Assembly: GCA_009843635.1 (NCBI GenBank)
Contig: VYDB01000098.1
Span: 1 to 51,581 of the forward strand
DNA length: 51,581 nt
Origin: Gammaproteobacteria bacterium
GTDB lineage: Bacteria > Pseudomonadota > Gammaproteobacteria > Pseudomonadales > Azotimanducaceae
Reading direction: 5' to 3'
Under the pieces are notes generated by a model. The model was not told the origin of the DNA, searched no databases, and was given only the letters and a program-made list of their open reading frames with translations. The position numbers and the translations under genes were made by a program. Positions 31,629 to 39,950 of the stretch are shown in pieces (position 1 is the first letter of the stretch; each line of letters starts with the position of its first letter).

Positions 31629-32921
31629 CTAGCCTTCGGCCACCTCCAGCTCGATCAAGTCCGCGTACTTGGCCAAGGCTTGCTCCCGGCGCCGGATCAA
31701 GTGGTAGTCCGGGAAGAGGTCCTCGGTGCCTTGGTAGCGGCCGAGCACTTGGCGGGCCACCGTCACCTTGTGCACCTCGGTGGGGCCGTCCGCCAAGCCC
31801 ATGTGGAAGCTGTCGAGCACTCCGGCGGCGAACGGCATTTCAGTGGACAGGCCCAAGGAGCCGTGCACCTGCAGGGCGCGGGCGTACACGTCGTGATAGA
31901 CCTTGGGCATCTGCGCCTTGACCGCCGAGATGTCGGCCCGGACTTCCTTGTAGTTCTTCAGCCGGTCGATCTTCCAGGCGGTGCGCAGCACGAACAGGCG
32001 GAACTGCTCGATGTCGATCCAGCTATCCGCGATCATGGCCTGCACGAGCTGCTTTTGCGCGAGCACCTCGCCTTGGGTCTCCCTGGAAAGGGAGCGTTCG
32101 CACATCATGTCGAAGGCGCGCCGGATCTTGCCGACGGTGCGCATGGCGTGATGGATGCGGCCGCCGCCGAGCCGGGTCTGGGCGACGATGAAGCCTTGGC
32201 CGGTCTCGCCGAGCAGGTGGTCGCGGGGCACGCGCACGTCGTTGTAGCGGATGTAGGCGTGCGCCCCCTTGCTTTCGTAGCCGACCGCCACGTGGCGCAG
32301 GATCTCCACCCCCGGCGTGTCGGCGGGCACGATGAACATGGACATGCGCTGGTAGGGCGGCGCTTCCGGGTCGGTCACCGCCATGACGATCAGGAAGGAG
32401 GCGTAGCGGGCGTTCGACGAGAACCACTTCTCGCCGTTGATCACCCACTCATCGCCGATCAGTTCAGCGGAGCAGGTGAACACCTTGGGGTCGGCGCCGC
32501 CCTGGGGTTCGGTCATGGAGTAGCAGGAGCAGATCTCGTTGTCGAGCAGCGGCTGCAGGTATTGGTCCTTCTGTGCCTGGGTGCCGTAGTGGGCCAGTAT
32601 CTCGGCGTTGCCCGAGTCCGGCGCCTGGCAGCCGAACACCACCGGCGCGCACTTCGCCCGGCCAAGGATTTCGTTCATCAGGCCCAGCTTGAGCTGGCCG
32701 TAGCCTTGGCCGCCGAGGTCCGGCCCGAGGTGGCAGGCCCACAGGCCGCGCTTTTTCACCTCGGCCTGCAGGGGCGGAATGAGCTTTGCGCGATTCGGGT
32801 CCGTGAAGTCGTTGGGATGGCCGATGATGAAGTCGAGGGGCTCGATCTCCTCGCGCACGAAGTCGTCCATCCAGTCGAGTTCCCGCTGAAAATCGGGGTC
32901 GGTTTCGAAGTCCCAAGCCAT
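31629..32921 (-). CDS. Acyl-CoA dehydrogenase
   Basis: A 430-residue acyl-CoA dehydrogenase. YSMTEPQGGADPKVFTCSA, then DEWVINGEKWFSSNARYASF, give the central FAD/substrate signatures (residues 135-180). The C-terminal helices contain QVHGSLGLSTEMPFAAG and LADGPTEVHKVTVARQVL. It is close in layout to the dehydrogenase at 4364 but clearly a different paralogue. It reads divergently from the small duplicated protein and acyl-CoA ligase genes across a 152-nt gap. Confidence 0.94.
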   Translation of the reverse strand: MAWDFETDPDFQRELDWMDDFVREEIEPLDFIIGHPNDFTDPNRAKLIPPLQAEVKKRGLWACHLGPDLGGQGYGQLKLGLMNEILGRAKCAPVVFGCQAPDSGNAEILAHYGTQAQKDQYLQPLLDNEICSCYSMTEPQGGADPKVFTCSAELIGDEWVINGEKWFSSNARYASFLIVMAVTDPEAPPYQRMSMFIVPADTPGVEILRHVAVGYESKGAHAYIRYNDVRVPRDHLLGETGQGFIVAQTRLGGGRIHHAMRTVGKIRRAFDMMCERSLSRETQGEVLAQKQLVQAMIADSWIDIEQFRLFVLRTAWKIDRLKNYKEVRADISAVKAQMPKVYHDVYARALQVHGSLGLSTEMPFAAGVLDSFHMGLADGPTEVHKVTVARQVLGRYQGTEDLFPDYHLIRRREQALAKYADLIELEVAEG

Positions 32922-33073
32922 GTGCCATTCCTTGATTGATTGAACGCGAGGGTTTTACCGCAGCAGCACCGGGTTTGTGAAGGGCAGTCGTGTCCGGGCG
33001 GCTTGCCGAGTGTGCGAGACGCTGGGCAAATGGGTTAGTCTTGAGCGTTCGGGAACACTGGGGAAACCCGTTC

Positions 33074-33379
33074 ATGACAGCGTTGAAGCCGGGGCTCAGG
33101 TTGAAGAGCGGCGTATGCACCGCGGAAGTGATGATCGTCAAGGGTGCGGGCGAGGCGAGCCTCACCTGTGGCGGGGTGCCGATGTTGGGCCTCGACGAGT
33201 CCGTCGATGGCGCGCAGGCAGTGGCGGCGGAGATGAACGGTTGCCAAGTGGGCAAGCGTTACGTCAACGACGACCAATCGCTTGAAGTGCTCTGCATAAA
33301 GCCTGGCGAGGGGTCGCTCGCCGCAGGCGGCGCGCCGCTGGCGGTCAAGCAAGCCAAGAAGCTGCCGTCCTCTGACTAG
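33074..33379 (+). CDS. Small protein with internal duplication, next to acyl-CoA ligase
   Basis: A 101-residue soluble protein. Two halves show the same pattern E-V-x-x-x-K-x-x-G-E-x-S-L-x-x-G-G-x-P: EVMIVKGAGEASLTCGGVPM near residues 21-40 and EVLCIKPGEGSLAAGGAPL near 73-91. So it is an internal repeat of a beta-strand unit of about 50 residues. The start is the ATG at 33074, where the similarity to the family I loosely recall (small proteins next to AMP-dependent ligases in actinobacteria and sphingomonads) begins. It is followed after 30 nt by the ligase. Function unknown; it could be a carrier-like or stabilising partner. Confidence 0.7.
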   Translation: MTALKPGLRLKSGVCTAEVMIVKGAGEASLTCGGVPMLGLDESVDGAQAVAAEMNGCQVGKRYVNDDQSLEVLCIKPGEGSLAAGGAPLAVKQAKKLPSSD

Positions 33380-33409
33380 GGTTCTTTTGCGTTCTGACCG
33401 GCGCGGTTC

Positions 33410-34903
33410 ATGAACGTCGCCATGCTGCTGCAGATGGCCGCCGAGGCGGGCGTGGGCCGGATTGCGCTGACCAGCGGGGGCCGGCACTACGCGGCCGCGG
33501 AGATCCTTGCCGCTGCCGGCGGGGCGGCGGAGCGCATCCGGGCATCGGGCTGCCGGTTTGTGTCGCTGCTCGATGTCAGCAGCGCAGCCACTCCAGTTGC
33601 GCTGTTCGGCGCCGCCATGGCGGGCGTGCCCTATGCGCCGCTCAATTACCGGTTGCCAGCCGAGCAGATCAAGGCGCTGATCGCGCGCTTGGATTCCCTG
33701 TACCTGATTGCCGATGACGACAATTGGGCGGCCCACCGGGGCGATCCAGGGATAGGCGAAGCCCTGACGAGTGCGCAGTTCCTTGAGGAGGCTCTGGCCC
33801 ACCAAGACCCGGACCCTGTTTGGCCCGACGATCCGGGCGTGGCAGTGCAACTCTTCACCAGTGGCACCACCGGGCCGCCGAAGGCCGCGATTCTGCGTCA
33901 CGAACACTTGATGTCCTACATCCTCGGCAGTGTGGAGTTCATGTCGGCGGAGGAGGACGAGGCCACCCTGGTTTCGGTTCCGCCCTATCACATCGCGGGC
34001 ATATCGGCACTGTTGAGCAGCATTTACGCGGCACGCCGCATCGTTCAGCTTGCGGACTTCAGCGCCCCGGCATGGCTGGACTTGGTGGAGCGCGAAGCGG
34101 TGACCAGCGCCTTCGTGGTGCCGACCATGCTGGCGCGCATCGTGGAAGAGCTGGAAGATGGCGGCGGGAGCTGGGACTTGCGGACGCTGCGCGCCATCGC
34201 CTACGGCGGCGGTCACATGCCGGTCAGCGTCATTGAGCGGGCGCTCGGCTTGTTCCCCACCGTCGATTTTACGAACGCCTACGGGTTGACCGAGACCAGT
34301 TCCACCATCACGCTTCTCGGCCCCGAGGACCACCGGCAGGCGGTGGCGAGCGACGAGCCCGAAATGCGTCGGCGATTGGGTTCCGTGGGCCAGGCGCTGC
34401 CGTCGGTGGAAATCGAGATTCGAGATGCTGACGGCGAGGCGCTGGCCCCCGGCCAAACGGGCGAGATCTATGTGCGTGGCCCGCAGGTTTCCGGCGAGTA
34501 CCGTGAGCGGAGCGCCATCGACTCGGACGGCTGGTTCCCGACCCGGGACATCGGCCACTTGGACGCCGATGGATACCTGCACCTCGGTGGGCGCGCCGAT
34601 GACGTCATCGTGCGCGGTGGCGAGAACATATCTCCGGCCGAAATCGAGGACGTGCTGCTCACCCATCCCGCGGTGGGGGATGCAGCAGCGGTGGCGGTGG
34701 CCTCGGAGCAATGGGGGGAAGCGGTGGGCGTTGCGGTGGTGCTCAAATCCGGCGCGTCGACATCCGAAGACGCGTTGCGGGATTTGGTGCGGAGCCGACT
34801 GCGGTCCTCGCGGGTGCCCGAAGCATTCCGTTTCGTGGATGAACTGCCGTACAACGAGACCGGAAAGCTGCTGCGTCGAAGCATCAAGCGGTGGTTCGCC
34901 TGA
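33410..34903 (+). CDS. Acyl-CoA synthetase (AMP-forming, ANL superfamily)
   Basis: A 497-residue adenylate-forming ligase that activates a carboxylic acid to its CoA thioester. Motifs in order: the P-loop LFTSGTTGPPKAAILRH (about 147-163), the A5 motif NAYGLTETSS (about 288-297), DGWFPTRDIGHLDADGYLHL (about 371-390), the hinge GRADDVIVRGGENISPAEIE, and the A10 lysine in YNETGKLLRR. Substrate unknown. The following CoA-transferase gene starts inside its last codons (13-nt overlap). Confidence 0.93.
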   Translation: MNVAMLLQMAAEAGVGRIALTSGGRHYAAAEILAAAGGAAERIRASGCRFVSLLDVSSAATPVALFGAAMAGVPYAPLNYRLPAEQIKALIARLDSLYLIADDDNWAAHRGDPGIGEALTSAQFLEEALAHQDPDPVWPDDPGVAVQLFTSGTTGPPKAAILRHEHLMSYILGSVEFMSAEEDEATLVSVPPYHIAGISALLSSIYAARRIVQLADFSAPAWLDLVEREAVTSAFVVPTMLARIVEELEDGGGSWDLRTLRAIAYGGGHMPVSVIERALGLFPTVDFTNAYGLTETSSTITLLGPEDHRQAVASDEPEMRRRLGSVGQALPSVEIEIRDADGEALAPGQTGEIYVRGPQVSGEYRERSAIDSDGWFPTRDIGHLDADGYLHLGGRADDVIVRGGENISPAEIEDVLLTHPAVGDAAAVAVASEQWGEAVGVAVVLKSGASTSEDALRDLVRSRLRSSRVPEAFRFVDELPYNETGKLLRRSIKRWFA

Positions 34904-36207
34904 ATTCCGTGTCCGCCGTCGGAGTTCGAGAGCGTCGGGTTGACGGGGCGGGCAGCCATTTCGGCGCGCACGTGCCGCCGCCGTTGTCCACCGCCTTGAA
35001 CGTTTTGCTGGCGGAGTTCGCGAGCCTGCCGGGCGCGGCATCCATCGCCGCGCTGGAGGGTGCCCAACTGCTCTTGGAACGCATGCTCTGCACGGGCGGC
35101 CCATGGCGGGATGGTTGTTCGCCGAGCGGCGCCTGTCGGTTCGTCGCTACTGCGGACGGCATGCTGGCGGTCAATCTGCCGAGGCACTCCGATTGGGAGC
35201 TGCTCGCGGCTTGGCTCGAAGCCGACGCCGATGGCACTTGGTCTTGGCCACGACTGAACCAGGCGGTGCGCGAGCGCGCCACGCAATCGCTCGTTGAACG
35301 CGCTCGCCTGCTCGGCCTCGCCGTCGCGGCCACGCGCAATGCCTTGGAGGGCTGCGGACATTCGGGCATTTGCAGTCTTTCAATGGCGCACCCATCGATT
35401 GTTGTCGATGGCGATCCGCTTGGCGATTGCCGGAACCTGAAGCCCAAGCCGGGTCCACCCTTGGTGTTGGACCTGTCGGCGTTGTGGGCGGGGCCTTTGT
35501 GCGGCCATTTGCTGTGGCTCTGCGGCGGCCGCGTCATCAAGGTTGAATCCACCGAGCGGCCGGACGGTGCGCGGTTCGGCAACGCGGATTTCCATGCGCT
35601 GTTGAATCAGGGCAAGCGGAGCGTGGCATTGGACTTTGGCGCGCCAGGGGACCTTGCCCTATTGCGCGGCCTGGTTGAGAAGGCTGACATCGTCATCGAG
35701 TCGTCCCGTCCGAGGGCGTTGAGGCAGCTCGGCATCAAGGCCGAGGAATGGGTGCGGCGCCGAGCGGGCCGAACTTGGATCAGCATCACCGGCTACGGCC
35801 GCGATGGCGTCGGCGCGGACCGGATCGCCTTCGGCGACGATGCCGGGGTTGCGGCCGGCCTCGCAGATCTGATGCGCGCCGCGACCGGCACCTATCAGTT
35901 CGCCGGTGACGCCATCGCCGACCCGCTGACTGGGGTGGAAGCCGCACGGGCCGCTTGGCTGAGCTGGCTGGGGGGCGGCAGCCGCCTCATCTCCCTCTCG
36001 CTTGCTGGGGTGGCAGGCAGCATGCTTGCTCGCCAGATTGACGAATCGGGCAGTGACGCCTTGATTGGATCAGCCCGCCGGTGGTGGCGGGCAGCACGAC
36101 TTGGCCGGGCTACCGAGGGCCTTGAGCGGCGAGCCCCATCGGCGCCCGTATCTGACTCTGGGGCGGATACGGTAGCCGTGCTACAGGAATTGAACGGCCC
36201 GTGCTGA
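34891..36207 (+). CDS. CaiB/BaiF-family CoA transferase with non-canonical domain order
   Basis: A 438-residue class III CoA transferase-like protein. The usual N-terminal signature (VLDLSALWAGPLCGHLLW, RVIKVESTERPDGARFG, LLNQGKRSVALDF) does not appear until about residue 187. The first 150 residues (ACRFVATADGMLAVNLPR, ERARLLGLAVA) look like the part that normally follows it. I recall a similarly ordered group in mycobacteria. FGDDAG lies where the catalytic Asp is expected. It begins with a GTG inside the ligase gene and overlaps the next gene by 7 nt, so translation of the three is coupled. Confidence 0.83.
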   Translation: MVRLNSVSAVGVRERRVDGAGSHFGAHVPPPLSTALNVLLAEFASLPGAASIAALEGAQLLLERMLCTGGPWRDGCSPSGACRFVATADGMLAVNLPRHSDWELLAAWLEADADGTWSWPRLNQAVRERATQSLVERARLLGLAVAATRNALEGCGHSGICSLSMAHPSIVVDGDPLGDCRNLKPKPGPPLVLDLSALWAGPLCGHLLWLCGGRVIKVESTERPDGARFGNADFHALLNQGKRSVALDFGAPGDLALLRGLVEKADIVIESSRPRALRQLGIKAEEWVRRRAGRTWISITGYGRDGVGADRIAFGDDAGVAAGLADLMRAATGTYQFAGDAIADPLTGVEAARAAWLSWLGGGSRLISLSLAGVAGSMLARQIDESGSDALIGSARRWWRAARLGRATEGLERRAPSAPVSDSGADTVAVLQELNGPC

Positions 36208-37655
36208 TTACTAGGGCGGAGATCCATGGCGCGGACATCGCCGACCTGCGCATTGAGAATGGCAAGGTCACGGCCATCGGGCGTCTGGCGCGCCGCTCCG
36301 GAGAAGAGGTGCTCGACCTGCACGGCGGCGCCGCGCTGCCGGGCCTCAACGACCACCACATTCACTTGATGGCCTATGCGGCGGCACTGGATTCCGTTGC
36401 CTGCGGGCCACCGAAGGTGCGCACGGCCGAACAGTTGATCGAAGCGCTCGGGTGCGCACGGCCGAACAAGGACGGATGGATTCGCGGCATCGGCTACCAT
36501 CAAAGCGTTGCCGGGGACATCGACCGCCATTGGCTGGACCGGCACTTGCCCGGCATTCCCGTGCGCATGCAACATCGCAGCGGACGGTTGTGGGTGGTTA
36601 ATGGCGCGGGTCTCGAGCGTCTCGCACGTACTGTTGGGAATGGCTCCCCGCCCTTCCACGATGAAGGGCGGTTCTACGACCAGGATGAAGCGCTGGGCAA
36701 CCTGTGGGGCCGGACAATCCCGACAGTAGGGGAGGCCAGCGCTCGGCTCGCTTCCTACGGGGTGACGGGCTTGACCGACTTGACGCCCCACAACGATGAC
36801 ACTGCCGCCGCAAGGTTCGAAGAGCTGCGGTCCGATGGCAGCCTGTTGCAGGCAGTCCGCGTCGGCGGAATGTTGCAGATGAGTCACAGGCTCACCGGGC
36901 CCACCAAAGTTCATCTGCACGATTCCGATCTTCCCGATTTCGACGATCTCTGCGACTTGGTCAGGGCGAGCCACGCCCGGCGCCGGGAGGTGGCGGTGCA
37001 TTGCGTCACCGAAGCGGAACTCGTGTTCGCCCTCGCTGCGTTTCGAGAAGCTGGCGCCTGTCCCGGTGATCGCATCGAACACGCATCGATCACCCCGCCA
37101 GCCTTGCTTTCGCAACTGCGCGAACTTGGCTTGCTGGTGGTGACCCAGCCCCACTTCATCGCGGAAAGGGGTGATGCCTACCGGCGCGAGCTGCCTTGTG
37201 CGGAGCATAGTTGGCTGTACCGTTGCCGTGCATTTCTGGACGGCGACATCCCCTTGGCGGCCGGTAGCGACGCCCCCTTTGGGCACGCCGACCCTTGGCG
37301 GGCCATGCGCGCTGCGGTCACTCGGCTAACGGCGTCTGGCGATATCCTTGGCCAGCGGGAGCGCCTAACGCCCGAGGAGGCCCTCTCCCTGTTCCTGGGC
37401 GCCCTTGATGAGCCCCACCAACCGCGCCGCATCGCCGTTGGCGTGGCGGCCGATCTTTGCCTGCTTGACCGGCCTTGGCGGGAGGCGCGTGTTCGGCTTG
37501 ACAGCGCCTGCATCAGGGCCACCGTTCACAATGGCAATATTATTTACAATTCCGTTGATGGATCCGAACGGGAAGCCTATTCCTCGATCGCGTCGATCAA
37601 CCCCCAGGCGAGTGCCTGCTCGGCGCCGATCGCCTCACCTAGGATCGCCATGTGA
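36201..37655 (+). CDS. Amidohydrolase (YtcJ-like metal-dependent hydrolase)
   Basis: A 484-residue amidohydrolase-superfamily enzyme. The metal-binding H-x-H lies in LPGLNDHHIHLMAYA (about residues 50-64). HCVTEAELV and HASITPPALL supply the later His residues, and AAGSDAPFGHADPW (about 353-366) the final Asp. VAADLCLLDRPW is the usual C-terminal small beta-sandwich. GTG start in the previous gene. The last ~26 codons run through the 3' end of the convergent enoyl-CoA hydratase gene (79-nt overlap), so the C-terminus looks extended past the normal family end. Confidence 0.88.
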   Translation: MLITRAEIHGADIADLRIENGKVTAIGRLARRSGEEVLDLHGGAALPGLNDHHIHLMAYAAALDSVACGPPKVRTAEQLIEALGCARPNKDGWIRGIGYHQSVAGDIDRHWLDRHLPGIPVRMQHRSGRLWVVNGAGLERLARTVGNGSPPFHDEGRFYDQDEALGNLWGRTIPTVGEASARLASYGVTGLTDLTPHNDDTAAARFEELRSDGSLLQAVRVGGMLQMSHRLTGPTKVHLHDSDLPDFDDLCDLVRASHARRREVAVHCVTEAELVFALAAFREAGACPGDRIEHASITPPALLSQLRELGLLVVTQPHFIAERGDAYRRELPCAEHSWLYRCRAFLDGDIPLAAGSDAPFGHADPWRAMRAAVTRLTASGDILGQRERLTPEEALSLFLGALDEPHQPRRIAVGVAADLCLLDRPWREARVRLDSACIRATVHNGNIIYNSVDGSEREAYSSIASINPQASACSAPIASPRIAM

Positions 37656-38584
37656 GCAGTGCGTTGCCGACCGATCCGGCGGGGAATGCTGACGCAACCG
37701 CCGGCGCCGGGAATGAGGCCCATGCCGACCTCCGGCAGCCGAAAGGTGGCATCGGGTTTGGCGACCAGGCGCGCCGCGAAGGCGGGCAGTTCAATGCCGG
37801 CGCCGATGCAGGCGCCGTGCAGACGGAAGGTGCAACGGTCGCGGCAGGCGGCGAGGTAGCCGGCGGGCATGCGCAGCATGCGGATGCGATGGGCTTCGGC
37901 CAGATCGGTCATGGTTCCGAACTCGGTCAGGTCGCCGCCGGCGCTGAAGCAGGGGCCCTTAGCGGATAGCTCGATGCGGGCGATGGAGCTGTCTTGGGTG
38001 GCAAACCGAAAGGCATCGGCCAGCGCGTCCCGCATGGCTGCGGAAAGGGCATTGCGATTGCTGGGGCTGTTGAGGACGACGTGCAGCTCGTCACCTTGGC
38101 GGCGCAGCAGCACGACGTCTTCGGCGGGAGCCGGATGGGAGCGCCGCTGCGACCTGCCAGCCAGCCAGCGGGCGAATTCCGCGCCGCCTTGCAGCGTCGC
38201 GTAAGCTAGCGACTCAACCACGAGCGCACTCGCCACATCCAGTTGGCCGCAAGTTCTCAGCACCTGCACCAGCACGGCACTGGCGTGGGGAAAGCGCTCG
38301 ATTCTGTTGGTGACGGAATCCAGCTCCGCGGGGCCTTCAACCACCAAATCCACGGCGTCGGCCAAAAGGGATGGCCCTTGCGCGGCAACGCCGATGACGG
38401 GAACCGGCTGCCGGGTGAGCCACGCGCACAGCCGGGCTGTGTCCCTGGGGCCCAAGTCCGGCTCCGCCGCCAGTTGCACGGCCAGCCAGCGTCGCCGCTC
38501 CGGCTCTTCCTGCGCCCAATTGGGTTCAGCGGAAAGCGCTAGGAGTTCTGAAGGTGTGAAACAGTGATCCACGGGAATCGCCAC
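37577..38584 (-). CDS. Enoyl-CoA hydratase/isomerase family protein with N-terminal extension
   Basis: A 335-residue crotonase-fold protein. The oxyanion-hole segments are GPCFSAGGDLTEF (about 210-222) and GACIGAGIELPAFA (about 255-268), and the acidic catalytic segment is RLPEVGMGLIPGAGG (about 283-297). The crotonase core is the C-terminal part; the first ~150 residues are extra, including LTRQPVPVIGVAAQG, perhaps a degenerate second crotonase-like half. The start codon is GTG. It faces the CoA ligase-transferase-amidohydrolase run and probably serves the same degradation route. Confidence 0.87.
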   Translation of the reverse strand: MAIPVDHCFTPSELLALSAEPNWAQEEPERRRWLAVQLAAEPDLGPRDTARLCAWLTRQPVPVIGVAAQGPSLLADAVDLVVEGPAELDSVTNRIERFPHASAVLVQVLRTCGQLDVASALVVESLAYATLQGGAEFARWLAGRSQRRSHPAPAEDVVLLRRQGDELHVVLNSPSNRNALSAAMRDALADAFRFATQDSSIARIELSAKGPCFSAGGDLTEFGTMTDLAEAHRIRMLRMPAGYLAACRDRCTFRLHGACIGAGIELPAFAARLVAKPDATFRLPEVGMGLIPGAGGCVSIPRRIGRQRTAHMAILGEAIGAEQALAWGLIDAIEE

Positions 38585-38611
38585 GCTGGCTTGAGTTCAT
38601 CTGCGGTAGAA

Positions 38612-38639
38612 AGTACCGCGACGGCCGATACGCTCAATT
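38612..38639 (-). promoter_or_regulatory. Possible sigma-70 promoter for the enoyl-CoA hydratase gene
   Basis: On the minus strand TTGAGC (-35) and TACTTT (-10) are separated by 16 nt, and the -10 lies 27 nt before the start codon. This is by eye only. Confidence 0.3.
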
Positions 38640-38718
38640 GTTCAGAACTGCGCCTAGATCCTGAAAAGCGTTCATTTAACGCATGTGCGGACGATTTGTG
38701 AAGGGAGGCCGGCGGACA

Positions 38719-39894
38719 TCAGAACACGGGTACCTGCCGGTCTCCGTACAGCGGCTCCGCAGGCGGCGGGTAGGTGGCCGTTACCTTGCCGGCATCAAGG
38801 TCCACATGCACCTCGAGGAGCGCTTTTTTGTTGATCGCTTGCCAGAGAATGTTGCCGTCGGCTAGCAGCTCGGCCCCGGCAAACTGCGCTTGGGTAAAGA
38901 TCACCTTGTTGCGAGCCGGATCGTGGTCGGCGGGAATCCGGTGTCCGAATGCCGCACCGGGTGGCAAGTGCATGGGAACTTCGCCGATGTACATGTCCAC
39001 CGGCACCACGTAGTTCAGCAGATTGGTTCTTCCCTTCAGCACCGGCCCGGCTTGCGGCGCCGAGCGGGCGATTTCCGCCACTGCCGCCAAGGTTTCTTGG
39101 GAAAGCGCCGTCACCGAAATATAGACGCCATCGTCTGTCTCAATCGCATGCAGGGAAGCTATCGCATGAACCCGCAAACCGAATGCCAACAGCAGCGCAA
39201 CCAGTAGCGCGACCGCGTAAGCAAACACCCATTGGGCAAGCCGAGACGCGCTGCTCCCGCCTGACAGCAGGGCGCCCTTTGGCCAAAGCCGCGGCGGAAG
39301 AAGCATGCCGGTGCGTGGTGCAAGCCTTGGGGGAAGAAACATGCCCGTGCGCCGCATGTAGTCCGCATAGCCAGGATACTGGCGCAAGCAGATGCGCTCT
39401 TCGGCCTTGGCTAAGGCGACGTAAACGAAGGTCACCGTCACCGTCATCACCACCACCAGATAGCGCGGCCAGATGAGCGCCATGCCGATGCTGGCGACGA
39501 TCAGCGCCAGGTATTGCGGATGCCGGATGTGGCTGTAGAGGCCACTCACCACCGCATCGTCCCGGCGCAGCTTGGCGCGGTAGATCTGCACGATGCCGAC
39601 CGCAAACGCGGCCAGACCGCCGAGGAACAGCGCAGCTCCGAACGCTTCAAGGTTGTCGATCAGCACCGAGCGCGTCTCCTCGACGATGTGCGGCAGAAAG
39701 AACTGGATGACCCAACTCGTGCCGCCAAAGCGCTCCAACCAGTCGAGCCCTGGGCCATAGACGGCATAGAAGTAGGCCGCAAAAGGCGAGGCCATGTAGA
39801 GGAACTCGAAGGCGATGAGAACGTAAAACGCCAAGGAGGCCCAGAGGGCGCGTCGCGCCCGGGATCTTTCCCTATCGCCCTGCCTATCATTCAC
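38719..39894 (-). CDS. Isoprenylcysteine carboxyl methyltransferase-like membrane protein with C-terminal soluble domain
   Basis: A 391-residue protein. Two or three helices near 18-110 precede VVSGLYSHIRHPQYLALIVASIG (about 117-139, written here as a feature only), the SAM-binding R-H-P-x-Y motif of ICMT/PEMT-type methyltransferases, and KAEERICLRQYPGYADYMRRT, the family's C-terminal motif. A 12-residue unit is then duplicated in tandem (RTGMFLPPRLAP, RTGMLLPPRLWP). Another helix (AYAVALLVALLLAFGL) and a soluble C-terminal region of about 160 residues follow, unlike plain ICMTs. Substrate unknown. Confidence 0.78.
   Translation of the reverse strand: MNDRQGDRERSRARRALWASLAFYVLIAFEFLYMASPFAAYFYAVYGPGLDWLERFGGTSWVIQFFLPHIVEETRSVLIDNLEAFGAALFLGGLAAFAVGIVQIYRAKLRRDDAVVSGLYSHIRHPQYLALIVASIGMALIWPRYLVVVMTVTVTFVYVALAKAEERICLRQYPGYADYMRRTGMFLPPRLAPRTGMLLPPRLWPKGALLSGGSSASRLAQWVFAYAVALLVALLLAFGLRVHAIASLHAIETDDGVYISVTALSQETLAAVAEIARSAPQAGPVLKGRTNLLNYVVPVDMYIGEVPMHLPPGAAFGHRIPADHDPARNKVIFTQAQFAGAELLADGNILWQAINKKALLEVHVDLDAGKVTATYPPPAEPLYGDRQVPVF
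39287..39358 (-). repeat. Tandem 36-nt duplication inside the methyltransferase-like gene
   Basis: Two adjacent 36-nt units (shared core GGAAGAA-x-CATGCC-x-GTGCG on the + strand) encode RTGMFLPPRLAP and RTGMLLPPRLWP. The frame is kept. Boundaries are approximate to a few bases. Confidence 0.6.
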
Positions 39895-39950
39895 GTTGAT
39901 CCTCCGCTTCTATGGAACCAAGCCTGACTTCGTGACAGAGGGCTTAAGCC

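Noticed and set aside
31098-32939. 613-codon open frame on the + strand
   Set aside because: Antisense to the glutathione transferase and acyl-CoA dehydrogenase genes; low-complexity composition and no motif.
33035-35104. 689-codon open frame on the - strand
   Set aside because: Antisense to the acyl-CoA ligase and its neighbours, which carry clear motifs in order.
35895-37286. 463-codon open frame on the - strand
   Set aside because: Antisense to the amidohydrolase; no recognisable domain.
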